Positions 35,066 through 43,832 of a stretch of DNA of 64,000 bases are shown piece by piece. The DNA lies in contig JAEYRK010000014.1 of assembly GCA_023435645.1 (NCBI GenBank), forward strand, positions 1 to 64,000. Reading direction: 5' to 3'. A program made the translations under genes and the position numbers. Each line of letters opens with the position of its first letter. Positions within the stretch are counted from its first letter, which is position 1. Under the pieces are notes generated by a model. That model was given only the letters and a program-made list of their open reading frames with translations, ran no database searches and had not been told where the DNA came from. Source of the DNA: Bacillota bacterium. GTDB taxonomy: Bacteria; Bacillota; Clostridia; Lachnospirales; Lachnospiraceae.

Positions 35066-35290
35066 TTAGCAGTAATTTTTATCAGAAGCCTTGGCTTGCT
35101 TTAAGAGGAAGTGATAGCGGTTTTGAACTGCATTTAGCTCATAAATACAGCTATCGATCAGATCCGGGTCAATGACATTTTCAAAATTTGAATAGGCAGC
35201 CTCCAGGGCAACTTTCGTCTTGTTTATTTCATTAATCAGAAGATCATAGGTGTTCGGACGCTTCTGCTTCTTTCGGGAGAATAATGACAT
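35066..35290 (-). CDS. DUF2508 family protein (YaaL-like)
   Basis: 74 aa, helical, cytoplasmic. Family pattern: LINEINKTKVALEAAYSNFE, then VIDPDLIDSCIYELNAVQNR and YHFLLKQAK. DUF2508 genes in Clostridia often lie next to bofA, as here (divergent). Function unknown. ATG 35290 (MSLFSRKKQKR) is preferred to 35302, which sits within GGATGG. Confidence 0.85.
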   Translation of the reverse strand: MSLFSRKKQKRPNTYDLLINEINKTKVALEAAYSNFENVIDPDLIDSCIYELNAVQNRYHFLLKQAKASDKNYC

Positions 35291-35305
35291 AGATAACACC
35301 ATCCT

Positions 35306-35334
35306 TTGACATGCTCATTTTGTTATAGTATAGT
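35306..35334 (+). promoter_or_regulatory. Promoter ahead of the BofA-family gene
   Basis: TTGACA (35306-35311), 17-nt spacer, TATAGT (35329-35334). The complementary strand shows TTGACTATACTATAAC in the same place, so divergent promoters may overlap. Confidence 0.65.
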
Positions 35335-35479
35335 CAAATAATTTGCCACTTATTCTATTAAATAGAATAAATTGGATAAGTTTGTATATAGATATAGTAG
35401 GTTGTATCATAAAGAAACCCGAATTAGTGATGCACACGCCCATGGGTAAGGTATCTAGGGCAGGTACACGGAGGTGGAG

Positions 35480-35752
35480 ATGGAAAAGATCATATTGGTT
35501 GGAATTATCGTAATCTGTATCGGCTTCATAGCCTTCTGCCTGATTAGGCGCAGACCGGAGCTGCTTCTTGATTTTGCACTACGGGCCTGTGTCGGTACGG
35601 CCGGCGTATGCTTGTTGGACTTTGTCTTAAGGAGCCAGGGCTATCAATTTACGGCCGGAGTGAATATACTTACGGTATTATCGAACGGATTAATGGGGTT
35701 GCCGGGGTTTATCCTGCTTTATGGAATCTCCATATATTATACATTTCGATAA
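35480..35752 (+). CDS. BofA-family protein (pro-sigmaK processing inhibitor-like)
   Basis: 90 aa integral membrane protein with two hydrophobic stretches: IILVGIIVICIGFIAFCLI and a C-terminal region. Family hallmark GVNILTVLSNGLMGLPGFIL is at the C-terminus. In Bacillus BofA holds the SpoIVFB protease inactive in the forespore outer membrane; many Clostridia keep the gene without SpoIVFB. It supports a spore-forming host. ATG 35480 follows GGAGG by 5 nt; the GTG at 35474 lies in the ribosome site. Confidence 0.85.
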   Translation: MEKIILVGIIVICIGFIAFCLIRRRPELLLDFALRACVGTAGVCLLDFVLRSQGYQFTAGVNILTVLSNGLMGLPGFILLYGISIYYTFR

Positions 35753-35898
35753 TAATATGGTTTCATAGAAAAAGGGTTATCAGGGAATTGCCATTGTTAC
35801 CATACTTGTTTTACACTTTGAAGTGTTATGGTTTCGATAAAGTTATGCAAAATGTTGTAGGTTATGCACCCTTTTATAAGAAATAAACAAAGATTGCG

Positions 35899-35932
35899 GC
35901 TGTCATATGGATTTTATTGACAGCTGTTTTTT
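35899..35932 (+). terminator. Terminator after the BofA-family gene
   Basis: GCTGTCA / TGACAGC stem followed by TGTTTTTT. The region from here to 36123 shows no gene. Confidence 0.75.
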
Positions 35933-36123
35933 GATATTGTATGATACAACTGTAAAATAATTCTAAAACATAGAGCTTGTTGGTAAGCTTATATGATTTC
36001 TTAAAACCCTATGATATTTCCAAACCTATCTCTGATTTTGATTCTTTTATTTCCAACGATAATTATGATACTCAGGATTTTTACTAGAAGGACAAAGCGA
36101 TGATTCAACAGGAGGTGTCCCGG

Positions 36124-37122
36124 TTGACAAAACTACTGGCGATCTATGACACGGAAGCATCCTATGCCGCAAGGCTTATGGACTATATGAAGAGGGCCAC
36201 TGTAGCAGACTTCGAGATTCTAATGTTTACCAGAAGGGAGAGCCTGGAAGAGTTCCTGAAGGACCATGTGGTGGAGCTTCTGCTTTTTGGGGAAGAAATG
36301 CAGGAGGAGCTTCCCCGGGAAAATATCCGCTTTACTGTGCGACTATCAGGAAGTAAAGCGATAGGACGCAAGGAAGCTATACAGACCATCTACAAATATC
36401 AGTCTGCCAGGGAAGTTCTGAATGACCTGTTGGCCTGCTATATGAAAGCTCAGGGGTCACAGAGTTCCGTACGGGATAGAGCACTGAGTCTTATCTCAGT
36501 ATTCGCTCCCGTCGGAGGACTCCAGGAAGGTACCTATGCAAGGAATCTTGCCCTCTGCCTTGCTGAGAAGCAGAAGGTACTCCTGCTACAGATGGAACAG
36601 CTACCTGTTTCTGAAGAAATTGATTTAACAGAGAAGAAGCAGGCCCTATCTGAGTTCATCTACTACCTGAAGGAAGAGCATACACAGTTCATTCCTAAAC
36701 TAAAGGAACAGCTGATGTTTTCGGGAAAGCTGGCCTACCTGTCCGGAATCGCCCATGGACTGGATCTACTCTCTCTTGGGAAGGAGGATGCCGTAAGGTT
36801 GATTGAGGAGCTTAGGAAGAGCACTGATTTTGAGGCAGTCATATTCTATCTCGGTATCTATACGGAGTTTGCGATTGAAGTGATGAAACATAGCGATTAT
36901 AACCATATCCTGGCAAATGAGAGTTCCTACTCCAGAGGGGTACTGAGGGAGTGGGACAGGCAAATGGAATTTATAAAGGTGGACACCAAAGCGGAGCATT
37001 ATAAACGGCTTCTTTTGCCGGAGAGCACCAATGGGGAGGGAGCAGCCAATGATAGAAGGAAAGAAGTCAAGAACAGTGCAATATGGCAACTGGCAAAGCA
37101 GCAGGTAGATCTATTATGTTAA
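36124..37122 (+). CDS. TadZ/CpaE-like pilus protein with degenerate P-loop
   Basis: 332 aa. The N-terminal ~110 residues are a receiver-like fold without a phospho-acceptor pattern (LLAIYDTEASYAARLMDYMK). Then comes a MinD/ParA-type ATPase region (LISVFAPVGGLQEGTYARNL) where the canonical GGxGKT is GGLQEGT, lacking the Walker A Lys. TadZ/CpaE localise the pilus machine at the membrane. The start is TTG 36124, with AGGAGGTG 6 nt upstream; this gives the family start MTKLLAIYDTEASYA. The longest ORF starts at ATG 36100. It is the first gene of the Tad operon and leads into cpaF at 16 nt. Confidence 0.82.
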   Translation: MTKLLAIYDTEASYAARLMDYMKRATVADFEILMFTRRESLEEFLKDHVVELLLFGEEMQEELPRENIRFTVRLSGSKAIGRKEAIQTIYKYQSAREVLNDLLACYMKAQGSQSSVRDRALSLISVFAPVGGLQEGTYARNLALCLAEKQKVLLLQMEQLPVSEEIDLTEKKQALSEFIYYLKEEHTQFIPKLKEQLMFSGKLAYLSGIAHGLDLLSLGKEDAVRLIEELRKSTDFEAVIFYLGIYTEFAIEVMKHSDYNHILANESSYSRGVLREWDRQMEFIKVDTKAEHYKRLLLPESTNGEGAANDRRKEVKNSAIWQLAKQQVDLLC

Positions 37123-37138
37123 GGGGGCATCAATACCT

Positions 37139-38359
37139 ATGGGATGGATGAAGGAAAGGCTTCAGCAGGAAGTGCTGGAGAGCATAGATTTAACAACAGA
37201 GATTTCGGATGATGAGCTGTTGAATACGATAGATCAGATTCTTATTCTGAAAAGCAGGGAGAATTATATCAGTATACAGGAGAAAAGGAAGCTGCGACGA
37301 GAGATATTTAATTCCATAAGAAAGCTGGATATCCTACAGGATCTTGTGGAGGACAGCACAATTACGGAAATCATGGTGAATGGGCCGGACAATATCTTTA
37401 TCGAACAGAACGGAAGACTTCATAATTGCAACCGCAGCTTTGAATCCCAGGGGAAGCTGGAGGATGTGGTCCAGCAGATTGTGTCACAATCCAACCGTAT
37501 TGTAAACGAAGCAAATCCGATCGTGGATGCAAGATTATCGGACGGTTCCAGGGTAAATATTGTACTTCCCCCCGTTGCGATGGATGGTCCTGTGATCACC
37601 ATCCGTAAGTTTCCCGAGAATCCAATCACAATCGAACAGCTGATCAGCCTGGGATCAATCACGGAGGAAGCGGCGCTCTTTCTGAAAAATCTGGTCGTTG
37701 CGGGCTATAATATCTTCATCAGCGGTGGAACCGGTTCAGGAAAGACAACCTTCCTAAATGTACTCTCAAACTATATACCCAATAATATGCGAATTATAAC
37801 CATAGAGGACTCGGCTGAGTTGCAGCTCCACAATATCCCCAACCTTGTAAGACTTGAGGTTAGGAATGCCAACACGGAAGGAAATAACAGCATAACCATC
37901 CGGGATCTAATTAAGACCTCCTTAAGAATGCGCCCCGACAGAATTATCGTAGGGGAGGTCAGAGATGCAGCAGCCATTGATATGCTTCAGGCCATGAATA
38001 CCGGTCATGATGGCTCCATGTCCACAGGACATGCGAACTCTCCCGCTGATATGCTGAATCGTCTGGAAGCGCTGGTACTTCTGGGCGCGGATATACCTCT
38101 GCTGGCAGTTAGGAAGCAGATTGCATCGGCTATTGATGTTATTGTCCACCTTGGAAGACTAAGGGATCGTTCCCGAAGAGTTCTAGAAATAACAGAGGTC
38201 CTTTCCTGCGAGGAACATGAGATTCGACTAAACCCCTTGTATCTTTTTACGGAGGAGGGCGAATCGGAGGGTGGGATAGAGGGGAAGCTGGTAAGACAGA
38301 ACAGCCTGGTGCATACGGACAAGCTATACCGGGCAGGTATTAGGCCCGAACAGATTTAA
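37139..38359 (+). CDS. cpaF: Tad pilus assembly ATPase CpaF/TadA
   Basis: 406 aa hexameric secretion ATPase driving Flp pilus assembly. ITEIMVNGPDNIFIEQNGRL and VNEANPIVDARLSDGSRVNI mark the N-terminal domain. The ATPase has Walker A SGGTGSGKTTFLNVLS, Asp box ITIEDSAELQL, Walker B RIIVGEVRDAAA, and His box MNTGHDGSMSTGHANSP. Length fits CpaF without the long N-terminal extension. The ribosome site GGGGG lies ~11 nt before ATG. Confidence 0.95.
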   Translation: MGWMKERLQQEVLESIDLTTEISDDELLNTIDQILILKSRENYISIQEKRKLRREIFNSIRKLDILQDLVEDSTITEIMVNGPDNIFIEQNGRLHNCNRSFESQGKLEDVVQQIVSQSNRIVNEANPIVDARLSDGSRVNIVLPPVAMDGPVITIRKFPENPITIEQLISLGSITEEAALFLKNLVVAGYNIFISGGTGSGKTTFLNVLSNYIPNNMRIITIEDSAELQLHNIPNLVRLEVRNANTEGNNSITIRDLIKTSLRMRPDRIIVGEVRDAAAIDMLQAMNTGHDGSMSTGHANSPADMLNRLEALVLLGADIPLLAVRKQIASAIDVIVHLGRLRDRSRRVLEITEVLSCEEHEIRLNPLYLFTEEGESEGGIEGKLVRQNSLVHTDKLYRAGIRPEQI

Positions 38360-38418
38360 TCTGAGAAAAAGATCCTTCTACAAGGTTAAGGAGCATAAGA
38401 GAGGTGAGGTGTGAACCT

Positions 38419-39177
38419 TTGACAAATAAAGATAAGCGATATCCTTTGACTCGATATTCTTTATCTTATAAGGAGAAGCTGGAGGATCTGCTGAAGGGAG
38501 CGATCCGGTTAATATGCATAGGGCTTTTATTCTATCGTAGTATTTATGCTTCCATATTTTTAAGCCCCGCCCTTTATTTCTATCTGAGGAAGAGGAGGAG
38601 GGAACGGAGGCTAGAAAGACAGTGGAAGCTAAACCAGGAATTCAGGGATGGGATTGCAGCCATATCGGCGGCCCTATGTGCGGGATATTCAGCTGAAAAT
38701 GCATTTGATGAAGCATTGAAGGACCTACGCCTGATTTATGCAAAGGATGCAATGATCCTCCGGGAATTCACTTATATGATCAATCAGATTCGTATGAATA
38801 TCACCGTTGAGAAGGCCCTCAGTGATTTTGGTGAGAGATCCTGTATAGAAGATATTATCAGTTTTGCCGAGGTGTTCTCGACAGCCAAAAGAACCGGAGG
38901 GGATTTGATTCAGGTCATACGCTCTACCAGCACCACGCTGAGTGACAAGCTGGAGGTCAAGAGGGAGATTCTCACCTTGATTTCCGCCAAGAAGCTGGAG
39001 GCGGAAATAATGAAGACAATTCCCCTGGGTATTATAGCATATCTATCCCTGTCCTCCCCCGACTTTTTAACACCGCTTTATCATAATCCTCTTGGAATTA
39101 CGCTTATGTCAGTCCTTCTTCTCCTGTATCTGGCAGCTGCTCAGGCAGTGGACAAGATCATATCGATTGAAGTATAG
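38419..39177 (+). CDS. TadB-like pilus platform protein (type II secretion F domain)
   Basis: ~252 aa. Two N-terminal hydrophobic segments (~25-55), a cytoplasmic T2SF helical domain (FRDGIAAISAALCAGYSAE, ITVEKALSDFGERSCIEDII, AEVFSTAKRTGGDLIQVIR), and two C-terminal membrane segments (~200-250). It forms the inner-membrane platform with the TadC-like protein. TTG 38419 follows GAGGTGAGGTG at 7 nt and is preferred to GTG 38404, which overlaps that site. Confidence 0.88.
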   Translation: MTNKDKRYPLTRYSLSYKEKLEDLLKGAIRLICIGLLFYRSIYASIFLSPALYFYLRKRRRERRLERQWKLNQEFRDGIAAISAALCAGYSAENAFDEALKDLRLIYAKDAMILREFTYMINQIRMNITVEKALSDFGERSCIEDIISFAEVFSTAKRTGGDLIQVIRSTSTTLSDKLEVKREILTLISAKKLEAEIMKTIPLGIIAYLSLSSPDFLTPLYHNPLGITLMSVLLLLYLAAAQAVDKIISIEV

Positions 39178-39185
39178 GAGGTCTA

Positions 39186-40733
39186 ATGCTATATCTGAAT
39201 ATCACCACAGTACTTATCCTGTGCATTCTTTATATTATATCCCTAAAGGGCTACGAAAGTAGGAGAAGTGAGATGAATAGGAAGGAGCACCGATTATACC
39301 TTCTATATCCTCTTGCCAAGCTGATACTGTCAAGCACTGGGCTAGAGAGGCTGATCAGCCGCAATACGAAGACGGCGAAAGCCCTTACAGCCCTTCACGT
39401 GAATCATAAGCAAGAGACAGAGGGGAGGCTATACTGGTATGGTAGAGTATCCTTAATCCTGCTCATCCTATTCCTATGCAACCTGTTATCTCTCATCAAC
39501 GTACTCTCTCCCGGTGAAAAACAAGGGAATCTGGTGGACGGTTCGATTGTAAGACCGGAACAGGGAGAGGGGACTAAGCAAGTAGGGCTGACGATTACGA
39601 TTTCGAAGGATGGGACGGAAGTGGTGCTCCCAGAAGAGAAGCGTGACTCTAATAATTCTGAGCAGGACATAAAAAAACAGGAGAGCTACCGGGAAGAGAT
39701 TAATATTACAGTAGCAGAGAAAGAATACAGCGAAGAGGAGCTGGCCAAGGTGATGAAGGAGGCAATCTCTATCCTGGAGAGGGAGCTGCTGGGAGATAAT
39801 CCGGATTTTAACCATATCAATGAGGACCTGAATTTTATCAGCCGGATTCCGGGAACAAGCATATCTGTGGAATGGATACCACAGGACTACAAGCTTATTG
39901 ATGGAGACGGACATATAGAAAATGATGAGCTGGTATCCGAGCAGATCCCTACCTCAGTAACAGCAATACTCACCTGTCAGAATATGAGACAGGACCATAC
40001 CTTCGCCTTCACAATCATACCTCAGGAGATGTCAGAGAAGGAAAGCCTGCTTAAGAAGCTGTATCTTGAGCTTCAAAAACAGTCCTTAGCATTAAGGCAG
40101 GAGGAACGCTTACAGCTGCCGGTAAAATTGGAGGGCTACTCCATACGCTGGGAGGAGAAGAAGCGGGAGAACGGAGCTTTATTTTTTCTTCTGGGTGTAG
40201 TTCTGGCAGCAGGCTCATGGATCCTAGGGAGCAGTGAGCTAAAGAAACGGATGAAGCTTAGAGAGAATCAAATGCGGATGGATTATCCGGAGATCATTAA
40301 TAAGTTTAATCTTCTTTTAAATGCCGGAATGACCATAAGGCAGGCCTGGAATAAGATTGCAGAGGATTATGCCGGAAAGAGCAATGCCATTGCGGCAAAG
40401 AAACATTATGCCTATGAAGAAATGCTGTTGACTGCACATGAAATAAAGCTCGGTGTACCGGAGGGCAGCGCCTATGAGCAATTTGGCAGAAGGACAGGAG
40501 TACTGCCCTATATGAAATTCGGCTCCCTGGTTTCACAGAATCTGAGAAAGGGGAACAAGGGACTGGCAGAGCTGTTAATGAGAGAGGCCCTGGATGCATT
40601 CGAGGAGCGGAAGGAGTTTGCCAAGCGTCTCGGAGAAGAAGCCGGGACCAAGCTTTTGGGACCTATGATGATCATGTTTTTGATTGTGCTGATCATCATT
40701 ATGATACCGGCGTTTTTATCCTTTGGAATATAA
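39186..40733 (+). CDS. TadC-like pilus platform protein with large extra domain
   Basis: 515 aa. Membrane segments near 1-20, 88-110, 335-355 and 490-512; T2SF motifs NKFNLLLNAGMTIRQAWNKI and VPYMK-like LPYMKFGSLVSQNLRKGNKG in the C-terminal part. A ~210-residue domain between the second and third membrane segments (from INVLSPGEKQGNL to LPVKLEGYSIRWEE) is absent from ordinary TadC (~300 aa). It probably lies outside the cell. GGAGG overlaps the stop of the preceding gene, so translation is coupled. Confidence 0.85.
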   Translation: MLYLNITTVLILCILYIISLKGYESRRSEMNRKEHRLYLLYPLAKLILSSTGLERLISRNTKTAKALTALHVNHKQETEGRLYWYGRVSLILLILFLCNLLSLINVLSPGEKQGNLVDGSIVRPEQGEGTKQVGLTITISKDGTEVVLPEEKRDSNNSEQDIKKQESYREEINITVAEKEYSEEELAKVMKEAISILERELLGDNPDFNHINEDLNFISRIPGTSISVEWIPQDYKLIDGDGHIENDELVSEQIPTSVTAILTCQNMRQDHTFAFTIIPQEMSEKESLLKKLYLELQKQSLALRQEERLQLPVKLEGYSIRWEEKKRENGALFFLLGVVLAAGSWILGSSELKKRMKLRENQMRMDYPEIINKFNLLLNAGMTIRQAWNKIAEDYAGKSNAIAAKKHYAYEEMLLTAHEIKLGVPEGSAYEQFGRRTGVLPYMKFGSLVSQNLRKGNKGLAELLMREALDAFEERKEFAKRLGEEAGTKLLGPMMIMFLIVLIIIMIPAFLSFGI

Positions 40734-40830
40734 AGAAGGCTGAAGGAAGGCTGCTAACCCTTCCCGGTAGGGCTGTATTAAGTGATAATTTATGGAGAGA
40801 GGAGACTGCCTAAGCGGCAGGAAAGAAGAG

Positions 40831-41004
40831 ATGAGGAAGAAAGCGAAGAGACTGATGGAGAAAAAGGCGGATGGCCTGGGGGTCATTGAAATCATTCTGA
40901 TTATCGTTGTATTGATCGCCCTGGTTTTGATTTTTAAGAATCAAATCTCAGAATTAATTCGTAATATTGTAGATATGATTAATGAAAGAGTGAAGGGAAT
41001 ATAG
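40831..41004 (+). CDS. Flp1-type pilin (major Tad pilus subunit)
   Basis: 57 aa prepilin. A short basic leader ends in KKADG, then LGVIEIILIIVVLIALVLI, the hydrophobic pilin helix with Glu at +5 after the predicted Gly|Leu cleavage. It fits the Flp1 family. The A24 peptidase encoded at 44825 is the likely processing enzyme. The start is set at ATG 40831 (MRKKAKRLMEKK), with AGGAAAG ~6 nt upstream; the longest ORF opens at 40792 without a ribosome site. Confidence 0.88.
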   Translation: MRKKAKRLMEKKADGLGVIEIILIIVVLIALVLIFKNQISELIRNIVDMINERVKGI

Positions 41005-41041
41005 ATTGGCTTCAGAAATCGTCTTGCAGGGGGAGTTATCT

Positions 41042-43582
41042 TTGAAAATAAGAAATATGAATATGAAATCAGAGGGTGCCATTACGGTATTCCTGAGTCT
41101 GGTACTTCTACTCATTCTCTCCCTAGTGATGGCGATCCTTGAGTCTGCCAGAGTAAATACAGCAAAAATATTTGCAGAAAGAGCCTTAACAACTGCTATG
41201 GATTCTGTCTTGGCAGAGTTTTATGACCCTCTTATGGAGGAGTATCATCTACTGGCGCTGGAAGCAGGATATGGTAGCGGTATGATGAAAACGGAGGTAA
41301 TGGAAGACAAGCTGAAAGAGTATATGTCTTACACCGTCACGCCAAATATTGAGCTATCTTACCCTACGAAGGGACTTGAGCTATATGATATTTCATTGTC
41401 TTCCCTATCGGTAACAGAGACTGCCGGACTGATGGATTATCAAGGACAACTGTTCTTAACCGAGGCTGTGGATTATATGAAATACAGGGAGCTGGGTGAT
41501 GGGATGGAGCTTCTGCTTAATAAGATGTCCATGCTGAAGCAACCGGAGAAGGTGAGTATCCTCTATGAAGAAAAGCTTAAGGTTGAAGAGGAGCTGGTGG
41601 TTATCGATGAAGGCATCTTAAGACTGATGATGCTGTTCGATGGGATCAGTACGACAAAAAAAGGACTGAAGGTGAACAAGGAGGGAATGCTGCAGACAGT
41701 CCCCGATTATATCAAGAAGCTGTGCTATGGAGAAATAACAAAAGAGAAGACAGGGATTCATAATGACAGCATATTTGCGCATGTGAAGGAGCTCTATTAT
41801 GATCCCGGTGTCTTATTCTCAGCAATAGATGAGGGCTTTCAAAGACTTGATGAGATTCTGGAAAGAATTCAAATACTGGAGGCCGGGATAGTAAATACCA
41901 TACGAAGTATAGAAGGGGCTGAGATTACGCTGAAAGTACTGGAGGCTCGTCTGGCTTCCGTAGAAAAAGGGACAGAAGCCTATAAGGAAGCACAAGCTCA
42001 GGTGAAGGCCTGTAAGGAACATATCAATGATTTGCAGTCCCAACTTAATCAGAAGGAGATGGAGCGGACCACCTGTGAGTCTCAAAAGCTTCTCATAATA
42101 GAAGAGCTCAACCTCCACAGAAGTGAGAGCCTTTTACTGATACAGTCCATAGAGGCATTAATTCCTCAAGCAGAAGCCGTTATTGATGAGATTATACAAA
42201 CCTCCGGGAAGGCGGATGAATTAATTAGGAATTATGAAGGGAGTCTGAAGGAGGCGCAGGAGGAGCTGGGAGAAGGGATCTTCGGCACGATGGAGGAAGG
42301 CTTACTGGATTTAAAGAGATATCAGAGTGGAAATATATTTGGATACGATTTTGACAGAATGAAGCAGATCCTGAAGCAGGATATAGAGATCCTCACTACA
42401 GTGGATGCGCACCTGGTAGAGGGTGGGACTGCACTGGATCGCAGAGATCTTAGCACAGCAAGGGAATGCTTCAGCAGTGCTGATAAAGCCCTGAGGTCCT
42501 ATCGCACAGATGGGCTTACCCTTGATTACAGTAGTCTGACAATTCAAAAGGAGAGTGCTATGGATCCCTTGGGAGTGATCGGAGAGCTGGTAAGGGAGGG
42601 ACTAAGCGGCCTGGTGGTAGATTCTTCGGAACTCTCTGATTTAGAGCTTACAAAAGATTTACTTCCCTCAGATATTGCGTCCTTATCCGGTGAGGAGGTA
42701 AGTGGCTTTGATTTCGGTTCCTTGTTCAAAAGCCTTGTTATCGGAGGTAAAAAATCTGGTTTGGAGGGTTTGTTTTCCGATTTCGGAGAGTATGACTTTG
42801 CTTCTATGCTAGGAGAGGCTGCCAATAAGGCAGCAGAGCATCTACTGTTCCAGGCTTACCTACAGGAGCATTTTTGCCATTTTCCGATGGAAGGGGAGGA
42901 TATCTCTGGAAGAAAACCCTCAGCCCTGGCGTATGAGCAGGAGTATTTTCTAATGGGAAAAGCCTCGGACAAGGAGAATCTTAACGCTATTCTTACGCAG
43001 GTGATATTGATCCGCACAATACTTAACTTTACCAGTATTCTGGGGGATAAGGCTAAATGGAGCGAGGCAAAAGCCCTTGCCGTTGGTTTGGTAGGATTTA
43101 CAGGACTCCCGATTCTGGTTTCCATTACTCAGACAGTACTGGTTGTACTATTGGCCTTTGCAGAAGCCTTAGTGGATACCTGCGCCCTGACTCTGGGAAA
43201 GGAGGTACCGATATTTAAGAAAAGAATCGGACTTACCTTTTATGAGCTTCTTTCCCTTCAGAGAGAATTTATCCATACGAAGGCGGCAGGCTATCCGGAG
43301 GAAACAGGTACTTTTACCTTATCCTATGGGGATTATCTGAAAATCTTTCTCTTTCTGAAGAAAAAAACGGAGCTTTCCTACCGCTGTCTGGATTTGATCC
43401 AGGAGAATATGAAGCTGCGATATGAGGACAGCTTTTCCATACAAAACTGCATCTTCGGCTTTTCGGTGGATGCTGAATTTAACATCAACACAAAGTTTAT
43501 TTCCTTAAACTTTGTAAAAAAACTTCTTGCGAAGGATATCCGGGGATTTACTTATCGCATAGAGGCAGGCTACAGTTATTAA
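41042..43582 (+). CDS. Large Tad-locus protein (DUF5702)
   Basis: About 846 aa. SEGAITVFLSLVLLLILSLV is an N-terminal TadE/TadG-like membrane anchor; the rest is mostly outside the membrane, with long coiled-coil stretches (~270-460; e.g. EAQAQVKACKEHINDLQSQL). A second hydrophobic patch (~690-730; GLPILVSITQTVLVVLLAFA) comes late. It matches DUF5702, a Tad-linked family of unknown function, probably a minor pilin or pilus-base component. Start choice: TTG 41042 with GGGGGAG 6 nt upstream; TTG 41006, 1 nt after the pilin stop, also remains possible. Confidence 0.78.
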   Translation: MKIRNMNMKSEGAITVFLSLVLLLILSLVMAILESARVNTAKIFAERALTTAMDSVLAEFYDPLMEEYHLLALEAGYGSGMMKTEVMEDKLKEYMSYTVTPNIELSYPTKGLELYDISLSSLSVTETAGLMDYQGQLFLTEAVDYMKYRELGDGMELLLNKMSMLKQPEKVSILYEEKLKVEEELVVIDEGILRLMMLFDGISTTKKGLKVNKEGMLQTVPDYIKKLCYGEITKEKTGIHNDSIFAHVKELYYDPGVLFSAIDEGFQRLDEILERIQILEAGIVNTIRSIEGAEITLKVLEARLASVEKGTEAYKEAQAQVKACKEHINDLQSQLNQKEMERTTCESQKLLIIEELNLHRSESLLLIQSIEALIPQAEAVIDEIIQTSGKADELIRNYEGSLKEAQEELGEGIFGTMEEGLLDLKRYQSGNIFGYDFDRMKQILKQDIEILTTVDAHLVEGGTALDRRDLSTARECFSSADKALRSYRTDGLTLDYSSLTIQKESAMDPLGVIGELVREGLSGLVVDSSELSDLELTKDLLPSDIASLSGEEVSGFDFGSLFKSLVIGGKKSGLEGLFSDFGEYDFASMLGEAANKAAEHLLFQAYLQEHFCHFPMEGEDISGRKPSALAYEQEYFLMGKASDKENLNAILTQVILIRTILNFTSILGDKAKWSEAKALAVGLVGFTGLPILVSITQTVLVVLLAFAEALVDTCALTLGKEVPIFKKRIGLTFYELLSLQREFIHTKAAGYPEETGTFTLSYGDYLKIFLFLKKKTELSYRCLDLIQENMKLRYEDSFSIQNCIFGFSVDAEFNINTKFISLNFVKKLLAKDIRGFTYRIEAGYSY

Positions 43583-43659
43583 GACTTACATACCAACAAA
43601 TACTGGGACCAGATGTGATTTATACGATTGAAACAATAGCACTATGGATTGACCTACAC

Positions 43660-43786
43660 GGATGGTTCGGGATGTCCGCTCTTCTGTATTATCTAAGATC
43701 AACAATTACCCCAAATAAATCAATAATCTCTCTCCAGGAAATCATTTGCTTATAGGTGTAAGAAGAACGGACATCCCGGACCATCC
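43660..43786. repeat. Long inverted repeat inside the Tad operon
   Basis: Arms 43660-43685 and 43761-43786 are reverse complements at 24 of 26 positions (left arm starts GGATGGTTCGGGATGTCCG). They are separated by 75 AT-rich nt with no ORF. The whole gap between the neighbouring genes is ~250 nt, far longer than others in the operon. It could be a mobile-element remnant (MITE-like) or a large RNA hairpin for processing or attenuation. No flanking target-site duplication is obvious. Confidence 0.85.
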
Positions 43787-43832
43787 ATAACAAAACAGAT
43801 AAAATAGGTATCGATAAAAGGTCGGATCAGAT

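Noticed and set aside
35608..35886. 92-codon ORF overlapping the BofA gene
   Set aside because: It reads the BofA gene out of frame and continues into non-coding sequence; no ribosome site.
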